Shown: piece after piece, positions 1 to 8,752 of the stretch | Layout of the letters: the number at the start of each line of letters is the position of its first letter | Numbering within the stretch: the first letter of the stretch is position 1 | NCBI GenBank assembly: GCA_030765605.1 | Contig: JAVCCG010000109.1 | Location: 1 to 64,000, forward strand | Reading direction: 5' to 3' | Source of the DNA: Candidatus Alcyoniella australis | Lineage (GTDB): Bacteria > Lernaellota > Lernaellaia > JAVCCG01 > Alcyoniellaceae | Length of the DNA stretch: 64,000 bases | Notes under the pieces: model-generated | What the model was told of the DNA's origin: nothing | Seen by the model: only the letters and a program-made list of their open reading frames with translations | Database searches by the model: none | Position numbers and translations under genes: made by a program

Positions 1-280
1 AGATTACCCTGATTAATCAAGACCTTACGCGGCAGGGAAAAACAGTATATGAACATCGTATGGAGCCAAATCGCGATTACTTTGCAATATCAACGACTAT
101 ACGCGCTTCGTAACCTATACGAAATCTGTGATTTGAAATCGCAATTCGTATGCAAGTCCTAAAGTATTTTACCAAGGGTGGGCTGTTAAGCCATTGATTA
201 ATCACGTACAAAATCACCGAAATCGGGCAAAAGTCAAACGTAAAGCGTTACTTGACATTATCGCGCCAAGTCGTTGTCAG
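1..280. other. Intergenic region at left edge, no gene seen
   Basis: This stretch is visibly more AT-rich than the genes to its right. Short ORFs are absent or unconvincing, and I see no RNA gene or repeat. The only structured element is the terminator that follows immediately. A TTGACA-like hexamer near 251 points rightwards but has no gene to serve, so I do not call it a promoter. The region is best read as the space downstream of the minus-strand respiratory operon. Confidence 0.5.
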
Positions 281-321
281 GTAAAGAAAAACCCCCACCG
301 GCCTGGATGAGCCGATGGGGG
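281..321 (-). terminator. Rho-independent terminator of the Hyb-type operon
   Basis: Read on the minus strand, a GC-rich stem (311-321 pairing with 292-302, 11 bp with one mismatch, 8-nt loop) is followed by TTTTTCTTTAC. It sits 22 bp beyond the stop of the last gene of the minus-strand operon (344-4461). Stem, loop and T-tract all have the intrinsic-terminator form. Confidence 0.8.
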
Positions 322-343
322 AGTAATTGGCGAAACAGGGGCG

Positions 344-1051
344 TCAGTCGGTGAGGAAGAACTCGCGGACGATCTGCTCCCAGTTTTGGGGGTCGAGGTT
401 GCGGGCCATGCCGTCCACCGGGTCGCCGCCATCGCTGAGCACGGCGCCCAGCTCGAGGTCGGCGAACCCGTACAGCCGTTGGGCCGCGGCCTCGGTCCAC
501 TTCTTGACCAGCTCGCCGCCCAGCAGATTTTTGAGGCTCACCGAGGACTTAGGCAACTTGACCTTGAGCAGCCAGCCATCGCCGTAGGGGTCGGACTTGA
601 GCGCGTCCGTGGACCCGGCCAGCTTGGGGTTGACTGCCAGCACCTCGCCGTCCACCGGCGAGACCATCTCAAAGCTGCTCGGGCCCACATCCAGCGACCA
701 GGCGCCCGCGCCCTGCCGCAGCTGCGCCCCGACCGCGGGCAGCTTGAGGCCCGAGGGCTTGCCCACCAGGCGTTGGGCAAAGTCATCCACGCCGATCAGC
801 ACGTTGCCCTCGGCGTCCTTGCGTGCCCAGGTATGTCCTTGATGATACAGCAGATCGTCGGGCACCAGAAAGCCCTGAACGCGGCCGCTGGCGGGCATTG
901 CCTCGCGCGCCGCGGCGCTCTGGGTAGTGCGCTCGGGCGCCTTGAGCATGATGTAAAACACCAGGAAAAGCGCCATGAACGCGAACGCCAGGGCGTATTC
1001 CCAGTACTTGGTGTAAAGCACGTAGTCGACGAAGGTATGGAGATCGTGCAT
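344..1051 (-). CDS. Membrane-anchored glycine-cleavage H-like protein without lipoyl lysine (1)
   Basis: A 235-aa protein with one N-terminal membrane helix (about residues 17-36), then an H-protein-like barrel domain (about 65-170: HQGHTWARKD, GVDDFAQRL, SPVDGEVLAVN, DGWLLKV). In genuine GcvH the lysine that carries lipoate lies eight residues before the proline of the SPVxGE segment; here that position is proline and the whole segment has no lysine, so classical lipoylation is unlikely. A C-terminal tail (SDGGDPVDGMARNLD) is shared with the second copy at 3814-4461. The start follows a strong AGGAGG. It is the last gene of an operon with HybB, HybA and a cytochrome, so a structural or assembly role in that membrane complex is inferred, not glycine cleavage. 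Confidence 0.75.
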   Translation of the reverse strand: MHDLHTFVDYVLYTKYWEYALAFAFMALFLVFYIMLKAPERTTQSAAAREAMPASGRVQGFLVPDDLLYHQGHTWARKDAEGNVLIGVDDFAQRLVGKPSGLKLPAVGAQLRQGAGAWSLDVGPSSFEMVSPVDGEVLAVNPKLAGSTDALKSDPYGDGWLLKVKLPKSSVSLKNLLGGELVKKWTEAAAQRLYGFADLELGAVLSDGGDPVDGMARNLDPQNWEQIVREFFLTD

Positions 1052-1061
1052 CTTTTCCTCC

Positions 1062-2288
1062 TTAGTGCTCGTCGGCGTAGAACGGGTCGGGGTGCTTGTA
1101 GAGGATCGGCGCCCGGTTGATTACCCAGCGGAAAACCCACATCAGCACCGTGATCAGCGTGATGGTCACCAGTATTTCCGACCACTTGGGAATGTAGACC
1201 TCGGGCGCGTCCCAGTTGAGGCAGACCATCGAAACGTTGAAGCGGTTGAGCATGATGCCCAGCACCGTGATGATCGATGTGTAGCGCACCAGTTTGGCGC
1301 TGCCGCGGCGGATCGCCACAAAGTAGAGGATTGTGGGAAGCAGTACGAATCCGAGCACTTCGAACATGAACCAATAGCCCCAGCCGGTGTTGAGCAGCTC
1401 CCAATGCATGCCGTGAGCCACGGAGAGCACCTTGAGCGCCAGGTAGGTGATCAGGGTAAACGCCACCGCCTTGCCCAGTCCGAGGGTCAGCCGGTCGTCT
1501 TGCTCGTGGGACATTTTAACCTGATGGCCAAAGACTTTATGCGAGATCATGCTCTCGATGATCAGCATCGCCAGACCACCGGCAATACACGAAACCAGGA
1601 AGTGGTAGGGGATCAGCGGCGTGTACCACAGCGGGTGCAGGCGTGAGGGCATCAGCAGGTACATCGCGCCCAGGGCCGACTGGTGACCCATCACCAGCAC
1701 CGACCCGAGGATGATGAACACCATGTGCCCTTTCATCAGGAAACGCCAGGCTTTTTTCAGTCCCAGCCACTCGGCGAATGCGGGCAAAATCTCGAGGGTC
1801 ATGGCCGTGAGGTACAGCGCCAAATGCTCGGCAACCAGGAACAGCACCGAGGACATTCCCGCCGAAACCAGGAACGGATAGGGCAGCCTCCACGGGCGGC
1901 CGAGGTCAAACAGCAGGCCGATGATCGCAAAGGCGTATCCGAGAAATCCGGTGAGCAGCGCCGGTCGCAGCAGCGGCTTGTAATCTTTATTGCCCAGGAT
2001 GTAGACCGCCACGCCCACGGAGAATCCGCCGGTGGCGATCGCCACGCCGAAGAACATGTCGAAGCCCAACCACAGGCCCCAGGGGTTGGTGTTGGACAGG
2101 TTGGTGGTCGCGCCCAGGCCCGCGGCAAAACGCCAGATCGCCGTGGGAATGCCCACCGCGAGAATCAGCCCGGTGATCACGTTGAACGGCGAGATCAGCT
2201 TACGGAAGTACTCGGCGTTGGACATGCCCAGCAAAATGTTCTTGCGAAACCAGCTCATGTCCTGCGAAGTGATCGCTGCCTGGCTCAT
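1062..2288 (-). CDS. hybB: HybB/NrfD-family integral membrane quinone-interacting subunit
   Basis: A 408-aa polytopic membrane protein with about ten hydrophobic helices, of the HybB (NrfD/PsrC-like) family. These subunits exchange electrons between the quinone pool and a periplasmic ferredoxin partner. Recognisable stretches include the N-terminal PFNVITGLILAVG and LGFDMFFGVAIATGGF. Length matches the family (about 390-410 aa). The ATG overlaps the stop of the upstream HybA-like gene by 4 nt, indicating translational coupling. No hydrogenase catalytic subunits lie nearby, so the complex probably links menaquinone to the c-type cytochrome rather than to hydrogen. The direction of electron flow cannot be read from sequence. 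Confidence 0.88.
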   Translation of the reverse strand: MSQAAITSQDMSWFRKNILLGMSNAEYFRKLISPFNVITGLILAVGIPTAIWRFAAGLGATTNLSNTNPWGLWLGFDMFFGVAIATGGFSVGVAVYILGNKDYKPLLRPALLTGFLGYAFAIIGLLFDLGRPWRLPYPFLVSAGMSSVLFLVAEHLALYLTAMTLEILPAFAEWLGLKKAWRFLMKGHMVFIILGSVLVMGHQSALGAMYLLMPSRLHPLWYTPLIPYHFLVSCIAGGLAMLIIESMISHKVFGHQVKMSHEQDDRLTLGLGKAVAFTLITYLALKVLSVAHGMHWELLNTGWGYWFMFEVLGFVLLPTILYFVAIRRGSAKLVRYTSIITVLGIMLNRFNVSMVCLNWDAPEVYIPKWSEILVTITLITVLMWVFRWVINRAPILYKHPDPFYADEH

Positions 2289-3190
2289 CCCTCACCTCCA
2301 TCGGCGCCGTGTGCGCCGCCCTCGCGTTTGCGGGTGATGGAGTAGATCCCGGCAAGCAGCACCGGCAGGGTGATGTGCAGGATCGGCAGGGTCCACAGGA
2401 AGCCGTAGGTCAGCCTGGGTATCGGCGTTGAGCCCAGGTTGGTCTTGAAGCCCAGTTGCTCGAACGGAACTTTGGAAATGTACATCCAGCTCGTGCCGCC
2501 GACCTCACGCTCGCCGTAGATGTGATCGATGTAGTCCGAGTCGGCGAAGATCCGCTTGCGCGCGATGGTGATCAGCTCCTCGCGGCGGCCGAAAGTCAGC
2601 GCGCCCGTGGGGCAGATCTCGACGCAGCCGGGAATCCCGCCGTCCTTGGAAATGCGATCGAAACAGAAGGTGCACTTGGTCACCTTGGGATCGAACGCGC
2701 TTTGGTAGGTGTAGGCCGGGATGTAGAACGGGCAGGCCTGCATACAGTAGCGGCAGCCGATGCACACGTCCGCATCGTAAACCACCGCGCCCTCGGGCGT
2801 CTTGGTGAACGCCTTGCACAGGCAGGCGGCGAAGCAGGCCGGCTCGGCGCAGTGCATACACTGGCGCTTGACGAACACCGGCTGACCGCCCCCGGCCTCG
2901 GGCATGTAGCGATTGACAAAGGTGTAGACGTTGTAGTCCGAACGGCGTTCGGTCTCGAACACGCTCTGGTCGGTGGGGTCCACACCGTTTTTTAAATTGT
3001 TCACATCGTTGCACGCCCCCTCACACGAGCGGCAACCAATGCACTTGCTCACGTCCACCAGCACGCCGTAGGTGTCCGGCCAGCCGGTGAAGTCCTCGAC
3101 TGCCAGCGCATCGCCGGCCTTGCCCGCAGCTGCGGCGCCGACGCCCGCGCCCGCGAGCATCTTGAGAAATCCTCTTCTGCTGCTGTTCAT
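2285..3190 (-). CDS. hybA: HybA-like periplasmic [4Fe-4S] ferredoxin with Tat signal
   Basis: A 301-aa protein. The N-terminus has a twin-arginine signal (SSRRGFLKMLAG), so it is exported folded. Four cysteine clusters follow: CIGCRSCEGAC, CMHCAEPACFAAC, CIGCRYCMQACPF and CTFC...CVEICPTGA, enough for four [4Fe-4S] centres. A single C-terminal membrane helix (about residues 265-288) ends in basic residues and anchors the protein to the periplasmic face. This is the HybA layout. It is coupled to HybB by ATGA overlap and follows a pentaheme cytochrome, so it likely passes electrons between HybB and that cytochrome. Confidence 0.9.
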   Translation of the reverse strand: MNSSRRGFLKMLAGAGVGAAAAGKAGDALAVEDFTGWPDTYGVLVDVSKCIGCRSCEGACNDVNNLKNGVDPTDQSVFETERRSDYNVYTFVNRYMPEAGGGQPVFVKRQCMHCAEPACFAACLCKAFTKTPEGAVVYDADVCIGCRYCMQACPFYIPAYTYQSAFDPKVTKCTFCFDRISKDGGIPGCVEICPTGALTFGRREELITIARKRIFADSDYIDHIYGEREVGGTSWMYISKVPFEQLGFKTNLGSTPIPRLTYGFLWTLPILHITLPVLLAGIYSITRKREGGAHGADGGEG

Positions 3191-3212
3191 CTCCTTGGCG
3201 CTCCCTTTGGAT

Positions 3213-3722
3213 CTATTGCTTGGTCTTTTTGGAGTGGCACTCGTCGCACTTCAGCGGCCCGGCCCCGTACTCGCGGTGGCAGCCCATGCACTGATTGTGA
3301 TAGGCGGCCTTGAGGTTGGGAATGCTCAGCGGGGGCTTAATCGGGAACTCTTTGTGGCACGCCGCGCAGCTGCCGTCGGTATTGACCGTGAACTGCGGGT
3401 CGAGCTTGATCGACGGGCTGTGGCACCGCGAACAGGCGGGCATCGCCGGTCCCGGCGTGTTGTGATGATGACACGACGCGCAGCCCTCGGCCGCGTAGTT
3501 GGTGTGCATCTGGTGCGAGAACCAGGCCGGCTCGTAGAGGTTCTCGAGCTTTTTAAGCTCAATGTACTCCGGCGGTGTGGCCGTGTTTGTCCCTGCCTGT
3601 TCGATCTGCGCCGGTTGCTTGTCCGTATCGTCGGACTGCTCATCCTGCTCTTGGGCCATCACGAGTCCGGCGACCAACAGCAGGCAAAGCAACGGCAGCA
3701 GAAGGTAGCTTTTAACCCTCAT
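3213..3722 (-). CDS. Pentaheme c-type cytochrome (c3/c7-like), periplasmic
   Basis: A 169-aa protein with a Sec signal peptide (about residues 1-23, ending VMA-QEQ) and five CxxCH haem sites: CASCH, CSRCH, CAACH, CMGCH and CDECH. Several additional histidines between the sites (HQMH, HHHN) could be distal ligands, as in class III cytochromes. It is encoded 22 bp upstream of HybA on the same strand, so it is the likely periplasmic electron partner of the HybA/HybB module. Classical c3 has four haems and c7 three, so five is somewhat unusual at this size. Confidence 0.88.
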   Translation of the reverse strand: MRVKSYLLLPLLCLLLVAGLVMAQEQDEQSDDTDKQPAQIEQAGTNTATPPEYIELKKLENLYEPAWFSHQMHTNYAAEGCASCHHHNTPGPAMPACSRCHSPSIKLDPQFTVNTDGSCAACHKEFPIKPPLSIPNLKAAYHNQCMGCHREYGAGPLKCDECHSKKTKQ

Positions 3723-3813
3723 GGTGCCTCCGTTATAAAAAAATTAAACAAAAGGGCCAAAAAGCCCGATCGGCAGGCGCATGCTACTCGCCTGGACACC
3801 GGTGTCAATCCCG

Positions 3814-4461
3814 TCAGCCCGAGTAAAACACGTGTTTGGATAATTCGCGCCATTTTTCCTCATCCAGGTTGCGCGCCGCTCCATCGACAACCTCGCCGCC
3901 ATCAGCGTAGACCTCGCCCAGCTCACCCAACGCCGGTCCGATGAAACGATCGCGCTGCAGCTCGGTCCACTTGGCGAAGCGCGTGGCCGTGTATAGCTCG
4001 TGTAGATCGCGCTCCAGGGCGCTGGGCATCAGCCTGACCAGCCAACCCTCGCCATGAACATCGAGACTCGACGGATCGCGCTGCACCTGCTTGTTGACCT
4101 CGAGCACGCGACCGGTCAGCGGCGCGGGCTGGGAAAGGGTGCGGTCGCCGAAACGCAGGGTCCACAGGTTTTCGCCCTTCTTGATTTTGGCTCCGGCCGA
4201 GGGCAGCTCGATGGAATCGATCCTGCCGATGAAACGCCGGGTGAACTCGTCGACTCCCACCGATACCGTGGCCCGGGTGAGCTGAACCCAAGTATGGCCC
4301 TCGTGAAACAGTTTATCGCGACTTGCTTCCGGATCGTTGATCAACTCGTCGGCCGGCTCGCGCAGGGCCTTGCCCGCACGCTTGGCGGCAAAGCGCCGCA
4401 CCAGCACAACATCGACCACAATCGCTATGGCGAACACGGCGATGACAATCAGCGGTACCAT
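3814..4461 (-). CDS. Membrane-anchored glycine-cleavage H-like protein without lipoyl lysine (2)
   Basis: First gene of the operon; 215 aa from the chosen ATG. The chosen start lies 7 nt after AGGAGG. A second ATG two codons upstream sits too close to the AGGAGG, and a further in-frame start at 4536 has no support. One N-terminal helix (VPLIVIAVFAIAIVVDVV) precedes an H-like domain (HEGHTWVQL, GVDEFTRRFIG, PLTGRVLEVN, GEGWLVRL). The expected lipoyl-lysine position is aspartate and the loop contains no lysine. The C-terminal tail (ADGGEVVDGAARNLDEE) matches the copy at 344-1051. Two such proteins bracketing one respiratory complex suggest a dedicated, possibly heterodimeric, accessory role. 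Confidence 0.72.
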   Translation of the reverse strand: MVPLIVIAVFAIAIVVDVVLVRRFAAKRAGKALREPADELINDPEASRDKLFHEGHTWVQLTRATVSVGVDEFTRRFIGRIDSIELPSAGAKIKKGENLWTLRFGDRTLSQPAPLTGRVLEVNKQVQRDPSSLDVHGEGWLVRLMPSALERDLHELYTATRFAKWTELQRDRFIGPALGELGEVYADGGEVVDGAARNLDEEKWRELSKHVFYSG

Positions 4462-4884
4462 CTTCATTCCTCCTAGTATTGCACCGCCCTGTGCAACCTT
4501 CAAGAAGCATTCCAAATAGGTCCTATAGAAAAACATAATAGCCGGCCTTGGCTTAGCCGCTTGATATCAACAGGTTATCTAAATATCGCTAATAGAGCAA
4601 GGAATGGATAATTATGTTGTGAACGCCGCCATCCGCTGAATTTTTCGCCGCAATCTCCACAATCAGGGGTATAACCGGCATAACCTTTTGAAATTTATAC
4701 AAGATTGGCCTGGTTGAAATATTTTACGCGGTTGTTGAATTGCTCTACGTTGACGTGCGTTGAAACGCCTGCACGGATACTGTAATCAAGAAGTGTTATC
4801 GGGTTGAGTTTTTTCGTTGAATCCATAACAATGACACGCCACAGACCACCGCAGGCACCCGCGTTCAGTTCAGGAGAAAATCGC
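4462..4884. other. Divergent intergenic region between respiratory operon and PLP decarboxylase
   Basis: About 420 bp between two diverging transcription units. The central part (4540-4800) is distinctly AT-rich and presumably holds both promoters. I could not assign clear -35/-10 pairs. An in-frame ORF extension from 4804 into the decarboxylase is not supported, because the ribosome-binding site lies at 4872-4876 in front of the ATG at 4885. Confidence 0.45.
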
Positions 4885-6330
4885 ATGAAGATACCGCAAA
4901 AGGGCAGAACCCGCGAGCAGATTCTCGAAGATTTGGAGAGCTTCCGCGTCAACGATCTCAAATGGCGCGACGGCAAGACGTTTGGCTATGTCTACGATCC
5001 GGGCAAAGAGGCCGAAGAAGTGGGCAAGAAGGCCTACATGATGTACCTCACCGAGAACGGCCTGGACCCCACGTCGTTTCCCAGCCTACTGCGGCTGGAA
5101 AACGAGATCGTGGCGATGTCCGCGTCCAACGTTGAGGGCGACGAGAACGTGGTGGGCAACTTCACCAGCGGCGGCACCGAGAGCATCATGCTCGCGGTCA
5201 AGTCGGCCCGCGACTACAACCGCAAGCACAAACCGCAGATCACCGCGCCCGAGATGGTGCTGCCGATCACGGCCCACGCCGCGTTCCACAAGGCGGCCAA
5301 GTACCTCGGGGTCAAGGTGGTGCCGGTGGACGTTGACCATCAGACGTTCAAAGCGCTGCCCGAGCTGATCGAAGAGGCGATCACCGAGAATACGGTCCTG
5401 ATCGTCAACTCGTCCCCCTCCTATGCCCACGGCGTGATCGACCCGATCGAGCAGGTCGCGGCGATCGCAAAGCAGCACGGGATCCTGATGCACGTCGACG
5501 CCTGCGTCGGCGGATTCCAACTGCCGTACTACCGCCGACTGGGCGAACCGATCCCCTATTTCGGCTTCAGCATCGAGGGTGTGACCTCGATCTCGATGGA
5601 CCTGCACAAGTACGCCTACTGCCCCAAGGGCGCCTCGATCGTGCTCTATCGCAATAAGGACATCCGTAAGGCCCAGTTCTTCGCCTGCGCCTCGTGGACC
5701 GGCTACACGGTGATCAACGCCGCGGTGCAGAGTTCCAAGTCCGGCGGCCCGATGGCCGCAGCCTGGGCGGTGCTCAACCACTTCGGCGACGAGGGCTACC
5801 TCGAGATGGCGCGCGAACAGCTCAAGGCGACCAAGGCCGCCATTGCGGGCATCAAGGCGATTCCCGGCCTGAGCGTACTCAGCCAGCCGGAGATGTGCCT
5901 GGTGGCCTTCACCTCGACCGAGATCAACATCTTCCACATCATCGACGAGATGAAGGAGCTGGGCTGGTACATTCAGGCTCAGTTCAGCCTGGGCTGCTCG
6001 CCGCAGAACATCCACCTCTCGATCAACTTCATGAACGTGGAGCATGTGGACGCACTGCTGGCCGACCTGCGCACGTGCGCTGAAAAGGCCCGCGGCATGG
6101 GATTTGACGACGATCTGGACCAAATCAAGAGCGTGCTGTCGATGCTCGATCCGGCGCAGGTCGATCCCGAGGTCTTCAACCAGGCATTGGGCATGGCCGG
6201 GATCTCGACCAGCGCTCTGCCCGGACGCATGGCCCCGGTCAACGAGATCCTCAACTCCCTGTCACCGGAGATGCGCGAGTTCGTGCTGATCGAGTTCCTC
6301 AACAACTTGTTCCACTATAGCGAGGAATAG
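4885..6330 (+). CDS. PLP-dependent group II decarboxylase / sphingosine-phosphate-lyase-like protein
   Basis: A 481-aa fold-type I PLP enzyme. Visible motifs: phosphate-binding TSGGTES (about residues 94-100), HVDACVGGF (about 203-211, the Asp that pairs with the PLP nitrogen) and SMDLHKYAYCPKG (about 237-249, with K242 as predicted Schiff-base lysine). The last motif resembles the SxDxHKYGYxPKG signature of sphingosine-1-phosphate lyase and archaeal tyrosine/aspartate decarboxylases. Substrate cannot be decided: an amino acid or a phosphorylated sphingoid base are both possible. The ATG at 4885 has AGGAG 8 nt upstream and is preferred to the ATG at 4804. The next gene begins 16 bp downstream on the same strand. 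Confidence 0.82.
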   Translation: MKIPQKGRTREQILEDLESFRVNDLKWRDGKTFGYVYDPGKEAEEVGKKAYMMYLTENGLDPTSFPSLLRLENEIVAMSASNVEGDENVVGNFTSGGTESIMLAVKSARDYNRKHKPQITAPEMVLPITAHAAFHKAAKYLGVKVVPVDVDHQTFKALPELIEEAITENTVLIVNSSPSYAHGVIDPIEQVAAIAKQHGILMHVDACVGGFQLPYYRRLGEPIPYFGFSIEGVTSISMDLHKYAYCPKGASIVLYRNKDIRKAQFFACASWTGYTVINAAVQSSKSGGPMAAAWAVLNHFGDEGYLEMAREQLKATKAAIAGIKAIPGLSVLSQPEMCLVAFTSTEINIFHIIDEMKELGWYIQAQFSLGCSPQNIHLSINFMNVEHVDALLADLRTCAEKARGMGFDDDLDQIKSVLSMLDPAQVDPEVFNQALGMAGISTSALPGRMAPVNEILNSLSPEMREFVLIEFLNNLFHYSEE

Positions 6331-6346
6331 CCTCGCGGAGGATCTT

Positions 6347-7888
6347 ATGCGCAGCGCGTGGCTGATAACGATGGTTTTAGCGGCGCTGCTGCTCTGCGGT
6401 TGGATCGTGGTCGGCTGCGGCAGCGACGACGATGACGACGACGTTGCTGGGGACGATGACAGTGCGGACGACGATGACGACGACCAGGACGACGACAGCC
6501 TGTGGGACGATGACGATCAACAAGACGACTGCTACGTAGCCTCCTGGCCCCAGCAGGCCGTCATGCCGCGCGAATACAACGAGACCGGCGTTGCGGGCCC
6601 GATCCGGCTCAAGGCCGAGGCCTTTGACCTGTGGCACCTGACCTGGCACCAGCCGGATTACGGCGGCAGCGTACACGCCTATTTCACCGACGATAGCTAC
6701 ACTGAGATCGAGAACTACCACGGCCTGGGCGACTCTTGCAGCTGGACCGGGGTCTACCTGGGCACCCAGTCGATGCGCTGGTGGGTCACCGGCGAGCAGC
6801 AGGCGCGCGACAACGTCATCGCCAAGGTCGCGACCCTCGACGGGTTCCTGCACGTCAACGGCAAGCCCGGGTTCATCTCGCGCTACCGCGGCAGCCAGGA
6901 CGGCAATCCGTGGTACGTAAGCGACGCCTGGTGCGACGCGGGCAAGACCTGCTTCCGCGTGGAGAGCGGCGAGTTCGCCGGCGACTTCTGGATCGGCAAC
7001 ACCAGCCGCGACATGTACATCGGCTGGTTCTACGGCATGGCCATGGCCTACGACCACATCGACGACCAGGCCACGCTGCAAATTATTCGCGACGACGTGA
7101 CCGAGGTGATCGACGAGCTGATCGACACCGACTGGCTGATCATCAACACCCAGGGCGAGCAGATTACCGCCGGACCCAAGATCCTGCCGCCGATGCAGCT
7201 ATGCTTCCTGACCATCGGCTATCACGTCACCGGCGAGCTGCGCTTCAAGCACGAGCTGCAAAAGCGGCTGGCCGACTCCAATCGTCGGGCGCTGGAGATC
7301 AACAGCTTCAACTTCTTCAACCGCTATCAGGCCTACTTCGGCAACGACCTGGCCCACGTCTGCTGGTACAACATCCTGCGCCTGGGCCGGGTCTACTACT
7401 CTGCGGACGATTACTACTATCTGTTGGGATTGTTCGAGAACCAGGTCCACAACTACACCCGGCTGTCGCACAACCCGTGGTTCAACGCGATCTACATGGC
7501 CCAGGGCGCGTATCAGCCCACGGACGACGATCCGTACCTCGAGCAGCTACATCAGGATCTCTCCGAGTTCCGCGACCCGCCGCTGTGGGAGTACCACCTC
7601 GAAGCGCGCGATCCTGCGAGCTACACCCTCGATCCGATATCGGTGCTGCTGCACGACATCGTCGTACTCTTCCCGCTACTCGAGGATCTGGTGGGCAACG
7701 TTGACTATCAGTCCAACGAGCCGTTCGGCGTGCGCGACCAGTGTCCGGCCGGATTCATGTTTCAGTGGTGCCCCTACGAGATCAAGGCTTGCGGCACGAG
7801 CGACCGGACCAAGGTTCATTCGGGGCACGATTTCCTGGCGGCCTACTGGATGGCGGGCTACAACAAGTTCATCACCCGCGGTCAGTAA
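6347..7888 (+). CDS. Secreted lipoprotein with N-terminal Asp-rich tract (paralog of 27453-28931)
   Basis: A 513-aa protein. Residues 1-24 form a lipoprotein signal (hydrophobic helix, then VVGC with the lipidated Cys at 24). Residues about 26-61 are almost pure Asp, encoded by GAC/GAT runs. The remaining 450 residues are rich in Trp and Tyr and look like an all-helical extracytoplasmic domain; I do not recognise a catalytic family. Clear similarity to the product at 27453-28931: both have a xSxxWTxxYLxxQ segment, VTGxxxAR, RDxYIxWF, TIRDD/IIRDD and a closing HGxDxxxAYW-type motif. In that paralog the Asp tract is at the C-terminus instead. Probably displayed on the cell surface; function unknown. 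Confidence 0.78.
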   Translation: MRSAWLITMVLAALLLCGWIVVGCGSDDDDDDVAGDDDSADDDDDDQDDDSLWDDDDQQDDCYVASWPQQAVMPREYNETGVAGPIRLKAEAFDLWHLTWHQPDYGGSVHAYFTDDSYTEIENYHGLGDSCSWTGVYLGTQSMRWWVTGEQQARDNVIAKVATLDGFLHVNGKPGFISRYRGSQDGNPWYVSDAWCDAGKTCFRVESGEFAGDFWIGNTSRDMYIGWFYGMAMAYDHIDDQATLQIIRDDVTEVIDELIDTDWLIINTQGEQITAGPKILPPMQLCFLTIGYHVTGELRFKHELQKRLADSNRRALEINSFNFFNRYQAYFGNDLAHVCWYNILRLGRVYYSADDYYYLLGLFENQVHNYTRLSHNPWFNAIYMAQGAYQPTDDDPYLEQLHQDLSEFRDPPLWEYHLEARDPASYTLDPISVLLHDIVVLFPLLEDLVGNVDYQSNEPFGVRDQCPAGFMFQWCPYEIKACGTSDRTKVHSGHDFLAAYWMAGYNKFITRGQ

Positions 7889-7897
7889 TTCGGGACG

Positions 7898-8605
7898 TCA
7901 GTCCGTGGACAGCTCGTCGCGGGGATCGATCTCGATGCCCATCCGCTGCTTGAGCTGCTTGATGTACTCGGCGAGCAGCTTCTCTCCCTCGTCGTGAAAC
8001 TTGACGAACTGCACGCCGAAGCCCGGATTGAGCCCGTAGCGCTGGACCATCTGCTGGTCCACCACGTGCACCACGACCCCCTCGGCGCGGATCGTCTGCA
8101 TCGTCTCGGCAATGATCAGCTGCAAGTCGACCAAGGTGTCGATCGGCGGCGGTTCGTCGGAAATCACGAAGATTCCGCCCATGCTGATATCCTGGGTGTA
8201 CTGCTCCATCAGCTCCCGCGGCGACTCGAAGATCACCTTGAAGATCTTGCTGAAGCGCGACTGCTGGCGGCCGTCCTCGTAGACGTTGGCCAGATTGAGC
8301 ACGGCGTCGACGTACTCGTCGGGACGCACGGTCAGCTCAACGCCCATGCTCAGGCTGATCCCGGACATCCGCGCCAGGGCGTCGGCCCTGGTCACCCAGC
8401 GTACAATCCCCTTGGTGCGGATCGGTTCATCGGCGATCGCGACCTCGAGGGTGAGCAGAGTATCCGCGTGGTAAACCGTCTTGGCCGACAGCTCCAGTCC
8501 GCCGAGTGAGACGTTTTTGGCGAACCCCAGGTGGGCGGCGTCGGCAACGCCGAAATGCACTGGAAAACGCTTGGAAAGACGCTTTTGCCTACGGCTCTGC
8601 GGCAT
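7898..8605 (-). CDS. Double PilZ-domain protein (putative c-di-GMP receptor)
   Basis: A 235-aa cytoplasmic protein with two PilZ-like halves. The N-terminal half has a basic stretch RQKRLSKRF followed by NVSLGGLEL (the RxxxR and [D/N]xSxxG elements that bind cyclic di-GMP). The C-terminal half repeats the pattern with RFSKIFKVIFES and DISMGGIFV, although its Arg box is weaker. This suggests a YcgR-like or diverged dimeric receptor acting on motility, adhesion or surface polymer. It converges with the gene at 6347-7888 with only 9 bp between stops and has its own upstream region at 8606-8752. Confidence 0.75.
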   Translation of the reverse strand: MPQSRRQKRLSKRFPVHFGVADAAHLGFAKNVSLGGLELSAKTVYHADTLLTLEVAIADEPIRTKGIVRWVTRADALARMSGISLSMGVELTVRPDEYVDAVLNLANVYEDGRQQSRFSKIFKVIFESPRELMEQYTQDISMGGIFVISDEPPPIDTLVDLQLIIAETMQTIRAEGVVVHVVDQQMVQRYGLNPGFGVQFVKFHDEGEKLLAEYIKQLKQRMGIEIDPRDELSTD

Positions 8606-8752
8606 GGATTGTCTCCTGTGTGCGCTGGCTTATGCGCGCCGGGATTCAAATCAATCTGCGATTAATCGAGTTGCCGATAGATTGTTGACTTTAAGGCTAG
8701 CTCTTTCAATCGCGTCGCGTCAATCGATATCCGGCCATCAAGCCCGCTGAAA

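Noticed and set aside
244-280. TTGACA hexamer near 251 as a plus-strand promoter
   Set aside because: No -10 at a suitable distance and no plus-strand gene downstream.
386-1120. Long plus-strand ORF antisense to the H-like protein gene, and similar long antisense ORFs throughout
   Set aside because: GC-rich codon bias keeps the opposite strand open; the translations are rich in Arg/His/Gly without domains, while the other strand encodes recognisable families.
3740-3775. GGGC/GCCC hairpin between the cytochrome and H-like genes
   Set aside because: Only a 4-bp stem; the genes on both sides run in the same direction with short spacing and appear to form one operon.
6423-6530. GAC/GAT trinucleotide runs as a tandem repeat or CRISPR-like array
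   Set aside because: They are coding Asp tracts of irregular length, also seen at 27470-27555 and 63890-63925; no spacer-repeat structure.
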